Below are positions 46,698 through 58,154 of a stretch of DNA of 64,000 nucleotides, one piece after another. The notes below the pieces were generated by a model. It was not told the origin of the DNA. It did not search any database and saw only the letters and a list, made by a program, of their open reading frames with translations. The translations under genes and the position numbers were made by a program. The stretch lies in the NCBI GenBank assembly GCA_945910005.1, contig CAMDTW010000476.1, forward strand, positions 1-64,000, read 5' to 3'. Source of the DNA: Isoperla grammatica (Eukaryota; Arthropoda; Insecta; Plecoptera; Perlodidae). Within the stretch, counting starts at the first letter, position 1; every line of letters starts with the position of its first letter.

Positions 46698-49300
46698 GGT
46701 TTACCATTGAAGACAGAGATTGAGCAGTTTTGGGGTGGGATATGGAGTAACCCATTAATGCACAATCACAATGCAACATGGATTCAAGATGAAATTGAGG
46801 CAATGAGTGATATCGAAGAAATGACATTTGATGACATCAGTGTAAACGATATAAAAACAACGATACAAAAAACTCAGGATTGGAAAGAACCCGGTAATTA
46901 TAACAGTCAAAATTTTTGGTACAAGAAGTTTTCAAACAAGCACACCCAGATTGCTAAATGTCTTAATGAATTTATATTAGGAGACAAGGATTTACCAGAT
47001 TTCTTTACTGAAGGAATAACATTTCTTAAACCAAAAGATAATGACACCAAAAAATCCAAAAAGTATAGACCATTACATGCTTACCAACGATATACAAAAT
47101 CTTGACATCGTGTATAACAAATAAAATATATAGTCACTGCGAAGAACACAATATATTAGCTGAAGAACAAAAGGAATGTCGTAAATTGTAGCAAGGGTGT
47201 AAGGAACAATTAATTATCGATTCTGTTGTAATGAACCAAGCATTCAAAAAGAAAAGAAACATTCACGTTAGCTATATTGATTACAAGAAGGCGTATGATT
47301 CGTCACAACATTCGTGGCTAATACAGATACTGGACATTTATAAAGTTAACCCACTGATAGTAAACTTTTTGCGGACAGCGATGACGAGTTTGAAAACAAC
47401 ATAAAGTTAAACGTAGGCAAAGAGGTCAGATAAGTACTGACCTAGTTAACATCCGACGAGGTATTTTTCAATGTGACTCGTTTAGTGCGTTATGGTTTTG
47501 TCTTTCATTAAATCCATTATCTCACATACTTAACAAATGTACACATGGTTTCAAGATAAAGGACGGTAATACGGTTTGCCACACACTTTCTCATCTATTC
47601 TACATGGACGATCTCAAGCCATATGCTCTTAATGCGACACACATGACGAATCTACTAAACTCAACGTTAGAATTCAGTAGAGATAATATATGTATGGATT
47701 TTGGAATTGATAAATGTAGGTCACTTCATTTCATCAAAGGAAAGATAACGAAATTAGAAGAGTTTGAAATTGACGAAGACAACCGAATTGGAGTAATGGA
47801 CGAAGAAGACGTATACAAATATCTAGGATTTGGGCAGGCTAAACGAATTGATCATAAACTGATGAAAAGTAAATTAATTTCTACATACAAGAAACGAATA
47901 GGATCCATTTTAAAAACAAGACTTTGTGGTAAAAACAAGATCAAAGCAATTAACAATTATGCTATATTGGTACTTACATATTCATTCGGAATTATTATTA
48001 ATTAGGCACAGACAGAAATTCATGCCCTAGAAATTCTCACCCACACAACATTCACCAAATACAGTCAGCAATAGAAAGAGTGACTTTACCTAGAGAAAAA
48101 GGGGGAAGAGGCTTGATTGATTTAAACAATTTATATTATAAACAAATTGAAATTCTAAGAAAGTACTTTTATACAAAATGCCCACATTCACAACTTCATA
48201 GAGCTCTAGTGTCGGCAGACAAGTCGCTGTCTCCCCTCAATTTAAATGACGGACATTTAAACTTGCTTCAAAAAAAAATCTGACACAGCAAAGGAGTTAA
48301 GGATATCAGAAAAGACTTTACATAGCAGACATGATAAAGAACTTCTTAAGGATAACGTCGTTAGCTTGCATCGAACAAAAGGGTAAACGTCCGGGGACAT
48401 TTTCAGCGAAACAGAGGGATTAATGATCGCTATTCAAGATAAAGTAATCAAGACTAACAATTACAAAAAATACATAATGAAATACGTCACAGTATATGAT
48501 AAATTTAGAAAATGTTATATGAACGGCGAAACAATTGAACATATCGTATCTGGGTGCAAAATGCTTTGTCAAACAGATTATCTTCATAGGCATAAACAAG
48601 TTGCAAACATTATACATCAAAAATCAGCCATAAAATATAAATGCTTATTCCAAATTCCATCCAAATTCCATCCATCCAAAAAATTCCAAATATTTGTTGA
48701 CAAGAAGAAACAAGAAACGATTTTATTGATGTTGCTGTCCCTTTATTTATGCCATAATGTAGAGACAGCTTGGCGGGAAAAGATAAACAGATATAAGGAG
48801 TTATCTATTGTATAATAAAAAGGTTGTGGAAGCAGAATAATGTAATTGTTTTACCGTTTGTTATATCAGCAAATGGCATTGTTCCGCGTAAACTCCATGA
48901 CAATGACAGTATTAAACTTATTGGTCTCCAACCGAACATATACATCGAGATGCAAAAAGCAATAATTTTGAACACGTGTAGGATAGTGCGAAAATTTTTG
49001 AACTAAGAAGAATGAAGACTTCAAGAAGTTCTCCATCCCGATGGTGGTTTTCGTGGTTTCCACCGTACGAAGAGCGAATGCTGGGATGAGTACAAATCGG
49101 CCACGACCGTAGCATCCACCTGTTCGGTTTGAAAAAAATAATGTGGACAATGATATATTAAGTAGTTCTAAGTAGATTTGAATAAGGTAAACACATGGAA
49201 ATACTTGACATTTGTGTCCGTACAACATTTTTATGCGGTTTTTGACCGAGTTTGTATGTAATGCAACAATAAAATAATAGTAATATTAATAATAATAATT
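46698..49300 (+). pseudogene. R4/Dong-like non-LTR retrotransposon remnant
   Basis: 5'-truncated and frameshifted at least five times. Blocks in order: [18 protein letters not shown] and [18 protein letters not shown] (46700-46930), KKYRPLHAY (~47065), RT box A as YIDYKKAYDS (~47273), box C as FYMDDLKPYA (~47598), YKYLGFGQAKRIDHKLMKSK (~47815), LPREKGGRGLIDLNNLYYKQ (~48085), EHIVSGCKMLCQTDYLHRHK (~48540) and a C-terminal ANGIVPRKLHDND...QKAIILNTCRIVRKFL (~48870-49000). A non-coding tail ends in an AAT-rich run at about 49270-49300. The endonuclease region is not evident. Its 5' end abuts the Wnt 90-bp array with no spacer. Confidence 0.82.
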
Positions 49301-49307
49301 TTAATAA

Positions 49308-50054
49308 CTAGGAAAACGCTCTGTTTGACGCGTTGATAAGCGAGCGCGTCAATATCTACGAACTTTCTGGCGAAAAGTTTTCAATGCTAATACGAACAAC
49401 AATTAACAACAATACAAGAATGCGCATTGCAAAAATTGTTCTTATTTCCATGGCTATTATACTTTCCGACATTGTTGTATGCAGTGCAATGTGCGTTGCT
49501 AAGAATTTTCGTGGTCATGTTTTCAACACGGTCCGCCACCGTTACTAACACTTATTGACAGCAATAAAAATGTAATTTCTGCCTCTAATACGTTTAGGAT
49601 CGCGTTTAAATTAGTATATTCGTGACCGGACAAAAATTTACTATAAGATAGCCACCTCACATTTTGCCGTTACTGCGTTTTAGAAAAATATTTTCGAGTA
49701 ACTTTCGTGTAACTTTGCCAATATTTATCAGATCGCCATTACATTAACATATTCGTGACCGGAAAAATCTGTAGAAAAATCTGGCTATCTCACATTTTGC
49801 CGCCATTTTGTTTCAGAAAAATATTTTGCAGTAACTATGGTGTAACTTTGTAACTTTTCGAACGATTTTGCCTCAAAACTATACACCTTCAATCCACATC
49901 AAGGCTTGTGGATGGTCCAAATTTCAAGTTGATCGGACTTTCCGTTCGACCGCTATCGACAGACATAAAAACAAAAAAAAACAAACAAACAAAAAAAAAA
50001 AAAAACAGAACGAAGTGCCATAAGAGTCAAGTGGAAACGCTCGCTTCGCTCGCT
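49308..50054 (+). repeat. Unclassified 745-bp dispersed repeat, copy D
   Basis: Starts CTAGGAAAACGCTC right after the LINE tail, ends CGCTCGCTTCGCTCGCT, with TAA at 49305-49307 and 50055-50057. The insertion is in an AAT-rich run, probably the LINE tail, so this copy is likely younger than the LINE. Confidence 0.85.
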
Positions 50055-50057
50055 TAA

Positions 50058-50064
50058 TAATAAT

Positions 50065-50112
<48 letters not shown>

Positions 50113-50344
50113 TTCATTTCATTCATTTCATTTATTTCATTGACACAAAAATACATATACACTCATTTTGGCATAAGACCACCATGAGCACTTTGCTCGC
50201 GCGGTGGTTAGCTCACAATGTCATTAAAACAAATATTTATTTGCTGTGCCGCCGCCCAATATAATAATAGTAATAATAATAATTATTATTATTATAATAA
50301 TAATAAACATAATAATAAGAATAATAATAAATAATAATTATAAA

Positions 50345-50428
<84 letters not shown>

Positions 50429-50510
50429 TATTATAATAATAATAATAATAATAATAACAAAAATTACAATAATAATAATGCCTTAATTGACAACAGAATA
50501 CAAATAATTC
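50058..50510. repeat. AAT/TAA microsatellites
   Basis: Two AAT-rich tracts, about 50058-50112 and 50265-50480, separated by ~150 bases of unique sequence. The Asn-rich and Tyr-rich frames here are artefacts of the repeat. Confidence 0.9.
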
Positions 50511-50800
50511 CACCAGTGTAAATATAATAAACCTGAAAATAAATGCATGGCATAGTTTAGTTGCATAGATAAAAGCAATAAGCAGTCAGAACAGTCAACA
50601 TTAACTAGTAAATTATACACAAGTTGAGAGGTTAGTATAAATGCTCGTAGAACTTTTGCTTATTGTAGATCAACACATTTTCTTCGTTCAAATTCGTATT
50701 TATAATTGTTTTTTCCTGACAATATCAACACACGTAAAATTAATAATGATATAGAATCACATTTAGTGTAATTAGAATAAAGGAAACTATGCATATGTAT

Positions 50801-50903
50801 TGTAACGTTTCGACCTCCCCGTCGAGTTCTTGACGTTATTGTTAGCTATAGTGTATAATGAAGAGGAGAAAACTTGAAAATATCTGGAGCTAGTTACGCT
50901 ACA
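50801..50903 (-). repeat. 3' LTR of gypsy element 3
   Basis: 103 bp, identical to 58155-58257, reading TGTAGCGTAAC...CGTTACA on the minus strand. A purine tract (GAAGGGGCAAA on the minus strand) precedes it. Exceptionally short for a gypsy LTR. Confidence 0.92.
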
Positions 50904-52800
50904 TTTGCCCCTTCAATAGAATTTTGAATTGAGAAGCAATTAAAAACTCTATTTCATATTTACTGGTAGTGGGGGGTATGTGAAAGTGATATGAAAGTAA
51001 CAAAAATACATTGGTTTGTCTTACGTGGCTAATTACAACTAGTCGGGAGTAAACATTTCCCTTCTCTACATGTATACTGCCCCATCTGACCCTGACCTTA
51101 TCCACAATATTTCCTTCGACAATATGTGTTTTGTGTACTATAGGCTCAAGTCAAGGAGGCAGTACACATTACAATCTACGAAAATGGATCAATTATAACC
51201 CTTAAAACTTTAACATTAAAATACTTAAGATTAATCCGGGTTACATTGTGCCAATCATACTACTACTGTACACTGTTGTCTTCCTTACATAATTCATTGT
51301 CAGTGACATTTACCGTTGAATACCATTCTATATACATCACAAGCAACATGATTCTAAATATCCAGTAACTTACATGAGTTGTACTCCTCTGACTAGAGCG
51401 TGAACTACAATTTCGCATTACGGCAATGTGCTTTCCGTTTGTTACATGTTATATTGGCAATGATTTACTTCATACCTTCGTTTGTTTACATGTTCAGATT
51501 TCAAGACGCTGTAGACACTTACGCATTAGTTATCTCTTAGCTGTGAATAACAGTATTCACTACATTTTATTTTTTTATCTTCATACCACCAAAAGCCCTG
51601 TATGCCTGTTATAGGTCATACCAAGCCCATCCTCATATCTCACCATACAATAGCCCTGTATGCCTGTCATAGGTCATACCAAGCCCATCCTCATATTTCA
51701 CAATACAAAAGCTCTGTATGCCTGTCATAGGTCATACCCAGCCCATCCTCATATCTCACAATACAAAAGCCCTGTATGCCTGTCATAGGTCATACCAAGC
51801 CCATCCTCATATCTCACAATACAAAATCCCTGTATGCCTGTCATAGGTCATACCAAGCCCATCCTCATATCTCACAATACAAAATCCCTGTATGCCTGTC
51901 ATAGGTCATACCAAGCCCATCCTCATATCTCACAATACAAAAGCCCTGTATGCCTGTCATAGGTCATACCAAGCCTCTCCATAGATAATATTTCAGTTCG
52001 TATACTATTTAATTTGCTAATCCGCAGACGATCCACAGAATCTGTATCAAGTAAAACAACGTTGTAACTGGTAATTATGATTTATTGCTGTCCATCTATA
52101 TTTCCACCAAACAAAACGGATTTAATTGACATCAGAGGGATGCACCTTCCCTTCTACCCAATACTTCTAGTCTCCGACAAAACAACTGTCTGATACAGTT
52201 TTCAGATAATTCTAACCCAATGTTGCGATGAACACCTAAAGTAACCAGGTGGCAACAATACCAACAAAATGAACCAACGCAGCACGTCCCTGACAATGTT
52301 ATCAGTAAAGTGTGTACCTAGCATGACTGAACCAACGACACCCTCAGCCGGATTATCAATAGTACACAACCACACAAATAAAACCCGATTGCAGACAACT
52401 AACATACTAAACTAACTATACCTTTACGTTATTACTATACTATTACATCACTTCTATAATTATTACATGTCGTAATTCTCAAAACAACTGACCGCCCCTT
52501 CGAGCCCCTCCAAGGTCGGGCCACTACCTGCTCTCGCTGCAACCTTCGTTCGCAACCCAAACAAATGGTCGCGCCCCCTTTGTGACGTCAACTGCTTTCA
52601 TTCCGTGTTTATGTCTGCTGACCCACTCTCCATTTCTAAGCCACCGACCATCTGTGAATGTAAACAACTAATCCAGACAACAACCCTTGGAAACGTCCTT
52701 GAAAGGTTACAACCATTTCCTGAACAACTAAATTATATATTATTTACAAGTACAATCTAACTTCCTTTCTTCCTGGCCTTGCCGTTTCTACTCAAACTCT
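50904..52800 (-). other. Non-coding 3' region of gypsy element 3
   Basis: Almost 1.9 kb between the pol stop and the 3' LTR without a coding frame longer than ~67 codons. It contains a 58-bp tandem repeat at 51595-51980. This is where an env gene would lie in errantivirus-like elements; none is seen. Confidence 0.7.
51595..51980. repeat. 58-bp tandem repeat, about 6.5 units
   Basis: Unit GCCCTGTATGCCTGTCATAG followed by GTCATACCAAGCCCATCCTC and ATATCTCACAATACAAAA. Units are nearly identical. The array is internal to gypsy element 3, on the 3' side of pol. Confidence 0.92.
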
Positions 52801-55800
52801 CTAAGTCAATGTTTTATACTTCTTCAGATTGACAACGTTGTGAATACCTTTTGTTCGTCCTTTCTTATCTACTAGTTCATATGCGTTATGACCGGCAGGC
52901 GCATAAATAGTAAACGGTCCCTCATACAACTGAAAGAATTTCTTTGTTTCCTTCTTCAGCAGATTTGACAAGTGTAGTGACCTTACTAGAACCAAGTCTC
53001 CCTCCGCGAACTCGGTTTTGTGTGGATGTTTCTCGGCATGCGCTTTCTTTCGCTTTTCGCCTCTCTTGATGAGGCGATCCCGTGCCAATAACAATTTGAC
53101 ATCCGGCGTCAGCTCCGGCCTATCGGACTCTGGGTACTCGAACAACGAGGCTATGCCACGCATTGGTTTCGTGTGACAGTGCAACTCATGAGGAGTATAC
53201 CCTGTACTGTCATGGTACGTACTGTTTAGCCAGTACTCGATCTGTGGTACCATTTTCACCCAGCCTGAGTGTCGTTCAGAACAAAATGCACGGAATAACC
53301 TGCCCAGTTCACGCATAACACGCTCAGCGGGGTTCGATTGAGGGTGTCTGACTGAGGAATGTACGGCCGTTATCTTGTAGGACTCGAGCTTATCATACCA
53401 TACATGGGACGTATACTGTGTGCCGTGGTCTGACAGTAATTTTGTCGGTCTCTGAACATTAGCAACATAGTGGTCTACCTTTGCAACCATTGCGCTGGCG
53501 GTTGCTTTTCTCAGCGCGTAAAGTGACACAAGTTTTGAAAACAAGTCTACGAATACCAAGATGTACCGGGCACCCCCTACACCCCTCGGAAGCGGTCCAT
53601 ATAAATCGGTTGCCACCAGCTCTGCACAGGTTTGAGGTACTATAAACGCATAGTCTCCATGCAACACACAATTAGAGCATTTAGTTTTCTGGCACAAATC
53701 ACACGTTGCTATGGTTTTGCGAACCGTCCTAGCAAGTGATTTCCAATAAAAACTTTCCTGAATTGTTGCTATGCACTTCGTGCCCCCAAAGTGTCCGATC
53801 TCCTTGTGAACTCCCCAAATTATGTCTTCAATTAACGCCTCAGGAATACATAATTTCCACGCGTGTTGTTGATCGCCTTGACTGGGTCGGTGATACAGCC
53901 GATTTTTGTACATCTGGTAGTTCTCATTGGCTGGGGAGTCGGGGTTCGAAATATCTTCGATTATTCTTCTTAGTCGCTCGTCCGTCCGTTGTTCTTGGGG
54001 TAACGCCTTCAACTTGGCCTTGAGCTCGGCACCTACCTTCACTGATATTTTCGCTATGAGTAATTCTTGGGCACTCCCACCGTTCTCAATGATTTCGCCG
54101 TCGTGTTTCTTTGGAAACCTACTCAGGATATCGGCCACTCTATTCTCCCTTCCGGTGCAATACTCAATAGTGAAATCAAATTGTTGAATGGCCAGGATCC
54201 ACCTACTCAAACGATTGGAGAGCAGCCGGCAATGTTGGATAAATGTAAGTGCCTTATGATCACTGATTATTGTTAGTTTAGCCCCGAGAATAAAGATTCT
54301 AAACTTCATCAGCGAATACACAATACTGAGGAGCTCTTTCTCGGTGATTGTGTAGTTCAGCTCCGCTCCTCTCAACACGCGTGACGTCATCGAGATTACT
54401 TGTATCTCCCCCTGGTCATCGTATTGAAACAAGTGACTCCCAATACCGTAGGCGCTCGCGTCACACTGGAGATAGTATCGACGGGTGTGCACGGGATATG
54501 CCAACAGTACAGCTTTGATAAAAAGGGATTTAATATAGTTAAAGGCAGTAGTTAATTCTGGCGTCCATTTCCACCGAGCGTCCTTCAGGAGAAGTCCTTG
54601 CAGCGGTATCGTGGCCTCTGCGTACCGGTCGTGGAAACGGCGGTAGTAGTTGCACAGCCCTAAGAAAGCCTTTAACTGTTTTACATTCTTAGGAATAGGC
54701 CATTCTTGTATTAATGACAGCTTGCCTGGGTCCGGCGTAATTCCCTTGGGCGTCAGGACATGCCCTAAAAACGGAACTTCGTCCCGACAGAACTTAGACT
54801 TAGAAAAATTTAACGTCGCCCCGGTGACCTTGAACCTCGCAAACATTTGTTGTAGATGCCCTAAGTGCTGCTCAAAGAACTCGGAGCACGCTACTACGTC
54901 GTCGACGTAAGGCTTCGTAAATTCTCTGACTTCGTCACCCAGGACAAGGTCTAGCGCCCTCGTGAACACGCCCACACTTATGCTTAGCCCATAAGGTAAC
55001 ACACAGAAGCGATACACTCTTTGGTTGTACTTGAATGCTACGTACTGTCTGCTACGTGGCGTCAGAGGAATCTGCCAGTATAATGCGGTCAAGTCAACAG
55101 ACGACAACCAGTTAATATTAACGAATTGTTGTAGAATTTCCTCCGGGATATAAGGGCACTCCCGATCGGGTACCAGGTTAGCGTTACACGTTCTCGCATC
55201 AAGACAGAGCCTCACAGAGTGGTCTTTCTTAATTACGACAACTAGGGGGTTGATATACGGACTACTTCCCCTCTCTATTATCCCCCACTTCAACATTTTA
55301 TCTAATTGTTTCTCCACAGCGTCTCGATAAGCGTAAGGTACTGGATAACTCTTTTCGAAAAAATGAGATTCCTTAATTACCTTGATATCGTGTTCGTAAC
55401 AGTTTATCAACCCGGGTTTAGTCGAAAATAATTCCCTATAGGATGTTAATAGGGCTATTAGTCTCGACTTCTGTTCGTTGTCTAACCGTTCTTGCGACTG
55501 TATGGACTCTACGATCTCAGCTTCAGTAGTCTCACCTTCGTCAGGACTGTCCTCTCTCTCTGCTGCCAATAGCTGTACCCTTATACCGCTCTCTGGTTCC
55601 TCACCGTACTCTTCGTCGTCTGCTACTACGATAGGTTGAAGCTGAACACCTTCACTGGCTGTGGGGGGACTACTGTTCATGGAGATTCCTGTTTTGTCCA
55701 CCACACGGTCACATATATACAAATTTCCCGTTTCGAAGCACAACTTGACCCTATTTTGGTATAGCCAGTCAACCCCTTGGATTAGTTTACGAACCAGGTC

Positions 55801-56205
55801 CTTAACTACCAAACACACCACATCTGTTTCCACACTAGCAATGGAGACAGTGATGAAGACCTGATCGGTCACCCGCTTACTTCTCTTGCCTGTGGCCCCG
55901 ACTATAGTCACGCCCACTACAGGTAATGACGTTATTCTGTCACTATTCACTTTTTTCAACTCGCTAAAGAGCTCTTCGGACATGCACGTAATTTCGCTGC
56001 CTGAATCTATTAGCGCTGAAACCTTCACACCAGCTACGGTAACAACACATTCCGGGCAAGACGGAAATTTTGGCGGGGACAGTGACTTATGGTCATCTTC
56101 GTCCAACAAATCAGGAAGAGGGTTCGAAAACACCGTGCACACTGAGTTAACTACGTCATCTGTCGACGGCTGGACACGGGGCAGGCCGACACGAACTAGT
56201 TTCCC
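52801..56205 (-). CDS. Pol polyprotein of gypsy element 3
   Basis: Open from the GGGAAAC slip site at 56199-56205 to 52801. There is no ATG near the start, so it is expected as a Gag-Pol fusion. Domains: aspartic protease (VSALIDSGSEITCM), RT (LSSVDLTALYWQIPL, FTKPYVDDVVACS), RNase H (LQCDASAYGIGSHLF, ITEKELLSIVYSL, ISDHKALTF, RENRVADILSRFP), integrase zinc finger (HKEIGHFGGTKC...CDLCQKTK), core (TDLYGPLPRG, LLSDHGTQYTS, NPAERVMRELGR) and a C-terminal NVVNLKKYK motif. About 1130 codons. Catalytic motifs look intact. Confidence 0.9.
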   Translation of the reverse strand, partial: GKLVRVGLPRVQPSTDDVVNSVCTVFSNPLPDLLDEDDHKSLSPPKFPSCPECVVTVAGVKVSALIDSGSEITCMSEELFSELKKVNSDRITSLPVVGVTIVGATGKRSKRVTDQVFITVSIASVETDVVCLVVKDLVRKLIQGVDWLYQNRVKLCFETGNLYICDRVVDKTGISMNSSPPTASEGVQLQPIVVADDEEYGEEPESGIRVQLLAAEREDSPDEGETTEAEIVESIQSQERLDNEQKSRLIALLTSYRELFSTKPGLINCYEHDIKVIKESHFFEKSYPVPYAYRDAVEKQLDKMLKWGIIERGSSPYINPLVVVIKKDHSVRLCLDARTCNANLVPDRECPYIPEEILQQFVNINWLSSVDLTALYWQIPLTPRSRQYVAFKYNQRVYRFCVLPYGLSISVGVFTRALDLVLGDEVREFTKPYVDDVVACSEFFEQHLGHLQQMFARFKVTGATLNFSKSKFCRDEVPFLGHVLTPKGITPDPGKLSLIQEWPIPKNVKQLKAFLGLCNYYRRFHDRYAEATIPLQGLLLKDARWKWTPELTTAFNYIKSLFIKAVLLAYPVHTRRYYLQCDASAYGIGSHLFQYDDQGEIQVISMTSRVLRGAELNYTITEKELLSIVYSLMKFRIFILGAKLTIISDHKALTFIQHCRLLSNRLSRWILAIQQFDFTIEYCTGRENRVADILSRFPKKHDGEIIENGGSAQELLIAKISVKVGAELKAKLKALPQEQRTDERLRRIIEDISNPDSPANENYQMYKNRLYHRPSQGDQQHAWKLCIPEALIEDIIWGVHKEIGHFGGTKCIATIQESFYWKSLARTVRKTIATCDLCQKTKCSNCVLHGDYAFIVPQTCAELVATDLYGPLPRGVGGARYILVFVDLFSKLVSLYALRKATASAMVAKVDHYVANVQRPTKLLSDHGTQYTSHVWYDKLESYKITAVHSSVRHPQSNPAERVMRELGRLFRAFCSERHSGWVKMVPQIEYWLNSTYHDSTGYTPHELHCHTKPMRGIASLFEYPESDRPELTPDVKLLLARDRLIKRGEKRKKAHAEKHPHKTEFAEGDLVLVRSLHLSNLLKKETKKFFQLYEGPFTIYAPAGHNAYELVDKKGRTKGIHNVVNLKKYKTLT

Positions 56206-57932
56206 GCCTCTCTGCCTACGGGTTGGGATGGGTTGTTAACGTCGGCCCCTTCCTCTACTCTCGTCGAGATTACCCTCGTATTGTGCGAGCGGTTATTTCC
56301 CGGTCCCTGAACAGGCTGGTTCGGTCTGTCAGTTGTGGGTCGTTCCCTGTCCCCATTGTTGGGTCGGTTGACATTGTTATACCCCCGATTGTTATAGTTG
56401 CCACTACTGTTATTATTATTCTCATTGTTTTGTGGGTTGCTATTTCCTTGATGGTAGTAGTTGTGATAGTTGCCCTGGTTATTTTGGTTGCGCTGATTGC
56501 TGTTGTTATACTCAGACGCATATCGGTTCGGAACTAGGGAGACATTCTCACTCTCTAAGCGTTCTAGCATACTGACTACCTTCTCGAGAGAGTCCCCTAC
56601 CTGTAGCAGAATTAATTTTACGTCCTCTCGGAAGTGGCTGATGAGCTGCCGTACCAGCACTACGTCGGGGATGGTACTAGGCAAGTATGCGGCCTGACGA
56701 ACCAGCCGTTTGAAGTATACAGACATGGCTACCGTAGCCTTGTCGTGGTTATACCGACCGCTGTATATCTGCCGCAACAATCGCGCCTGTTCATGGTGGT
56801 CCCAGTACTTGTCAAGGAAAGAGGCTTTAAACCCGTCATAGCCTCCGAAGTCTTGCTCCCGCAGCCAGGTGCGCACTGTGCCCGTGCAACACTGAAGGGC
56901 CAAGGCTAGACGGGACTGTCCCTCGACACCGTACATTCTTAACCGACTCTCTAAGATTTTTATGAATTCGGCTGGGTGCATACCCTTGTCCGAGTTGTTA
57001 AATGAGATGCCTTCGTTATGTAACTTCCCACTTACGTACATCTCCGTGGCCATACTGTTGGTATTGAGTGGTAACCGCTCAGTCCCGGTTTCCCCTCTCT
57101 CCATGGCCTCTTCCAGAGCTAACAGCTTGCCTTTCACCTCCCTAAGTTCAGCTACAGTTTTTGTGGAGTGTACATCGTACTGGCTGACTTTACCTTCCCA
57201 CTTTTCTTCTTGCTCACGTATTTTACAGCTAGTTTCGGCTTGCACTGCCTTCACCATGTTAGTAACAGTGCTCACGCTATCCCTCACTTCAGCAATCTTA
57301 GTGTCTAAAGCCAGTATCCTAGACACCTGGACCTCACTCTTTTCCCCATCTACTTTAATTTGAGCTTCTACGTGGTTGAGGTGTTCAACCAACTCGTACA
57401 TGTGGGAATTGACGCTGGTTTCAATTCTGGTAACTTCGTCTTTTAACGTTTTGTCTTGCTCACGTATTTTGTTCTGTACCTCAGACCTAACCGTCTCTAT
57501 ACGTCCGTCCAACTGTGACCACCTACCTTCCCATTTACTATCCAGTAGTTCGATAATCGACTTGAACTGATTGTCGAAAAGACCTTTCAACATATCATAT
57601 AGCGCTGGGTCCGGCATGGGGGGATTAATGGTATGGTTATTAGTTTCCCTGGTACCCGTTATGGTATCCGGAGCGGGAACTTCTTCAAATACCGATTCAT
57701 TACTATCTAGTTGACTCACTAACCCAATCATAGGGGATACGTTTTGTGACTCACTAATACCGCTAATACCATCCACGTTTTCACTACGAACCTCCCCCCC
57801 AACATTGCAAACCTCACTATTCCCCTCTAACAGATCCACTACTTCCACCGTAGCACTGCTGGACGTACCAACACTATCACCATTTTCCACCTCTGGCAGC
57901 TGATTTTCCAACTCCTTGATTAATTGATCCAT
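56196..57932 (-). CDS. Gag of gypsy element 3
   Basis: 578 residues from the ATG at 57932. The N-terminal half is acidic and then rich in heptad-like helices (about residues 110-270), a probable coiled coil. A capsid-like region follows (PAEFIKILESRLRMYGVEGQ, WLREQDFGGYDGFKASFLDK, VYFKRLVRQAAYLPSTIPD). The C-terminal tail is Asn/Gly-rich with Arg, without a CCHC knuckle. RNA binding may rest on this basic disordered tail. The stop TAG follows GGGAAAC directly. Confidence 0.85.
   Translation of the reverse strand: MDQLIKELENQLPEVENGDSVGTSSSATVEVVDLLEGNSEVCNVGGEVRSENVDGISGISESQNVSPMIGLVSQLDSNESVFEEVPAPDTITGTRETNNHTINPPMPDPALYDMLKGLFDNQFKSIIELLDSKWEGRWSQLDGRIETVRSEVQNKIREQDKTLKDEVTRIETSVNSHMYELVEHLNHVEAQIKVDGEKSEVQVSRILALDTKIAEVRDSVSTVTNMVKAVQAETSCKIREQEEKWEGKVSQYDVHSTKTVAELREVKGKLLALEEAMERGETGTERLPLNTNSMATEMYVSGKLHNEGISFNNSDKGMHPAEFIKILESRLRMYGVEGQSRLALALQCCTGTVRTWLREQDFGGYDGFKASFLDKYWDHHEQARLLRQIYSGRYNHDKATVAMSVYFKRLVRQAAYLPSTIPDVVLVRQLISHFREDVKLILLQVGDSLEKVVSMLERLESENVSLVPNRYASEYNNSNQRNQNNQGNYHNYYHQGNSNPQNNENNNNSSGNYNNRGYNNVNRPNNGDRERPTTDRPNQPVQGPGNNRSHNTRVISTRVEEGADVNNPSQPVGREAGN
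56199..56205 (-). promoter_or_regulatory. Probable -1 frameshift site GGGAAAC
   Basis: On the minus strand the gag frame reads G GGA AAC followed at once by TAG. G GGA AAC fits the X XXY YYZ slippery rule. After a -1 slip the frame is open into the protease and the rest of pol. I could not fold the downstream RNA to test for a stimulating structure. Confidence 0.75.
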
Positions 57933-58135
57933 TTTCCGTGTCTATAATTAGTTATCTTATAAGCTAACACAATCGTCACACAATGATTGGTCTGTGTTCA
58001 TTCAACCTTCCCTGAACCTCCCTAACAGTCACAACACCAAGTAAAAAACACCACCCAAACACAACTGATTTGTCTTTTATGCAAATGCAAATCTCAGAAC
58101 AAAACCTATCTCGGGGCTAACAGTTTATAGTCGAG

Positions 58136-58153
58136 CCCCACGTTGGGCGCCAA
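58136..58153 (-). promoter_or_regulatory. Primer-binding site of gypsy element 3
   Basis: On the minus strand, TGGCGCCCAACGTGGGGC starts one or two bases after the 5' LTR. It matches the tRNA-Lys type of primer site (TGGCGCCC) used by several gypsy families and retroviruses. Confidence 0.75.
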
Positions 58154-58154
58154 T

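Noticed and set aside
45351..47105. 584-codon open frame covering the Wnt repeat array and LINE start
   Set aside because: It mixes exon, intron and LINE sequence. The true exon should end at the first GTAAGT at 45447; the open frame comes from the 90-bp period.
50246..50521. Asn-rich frame at the AAT tract
   Set aside because: Simple-repeat translation.
51595..51980. 58-bp repeats as a CRISPR array
   Set aside because: Units are contiguous without unique spacers, in a eukaryotic retrotransposon.
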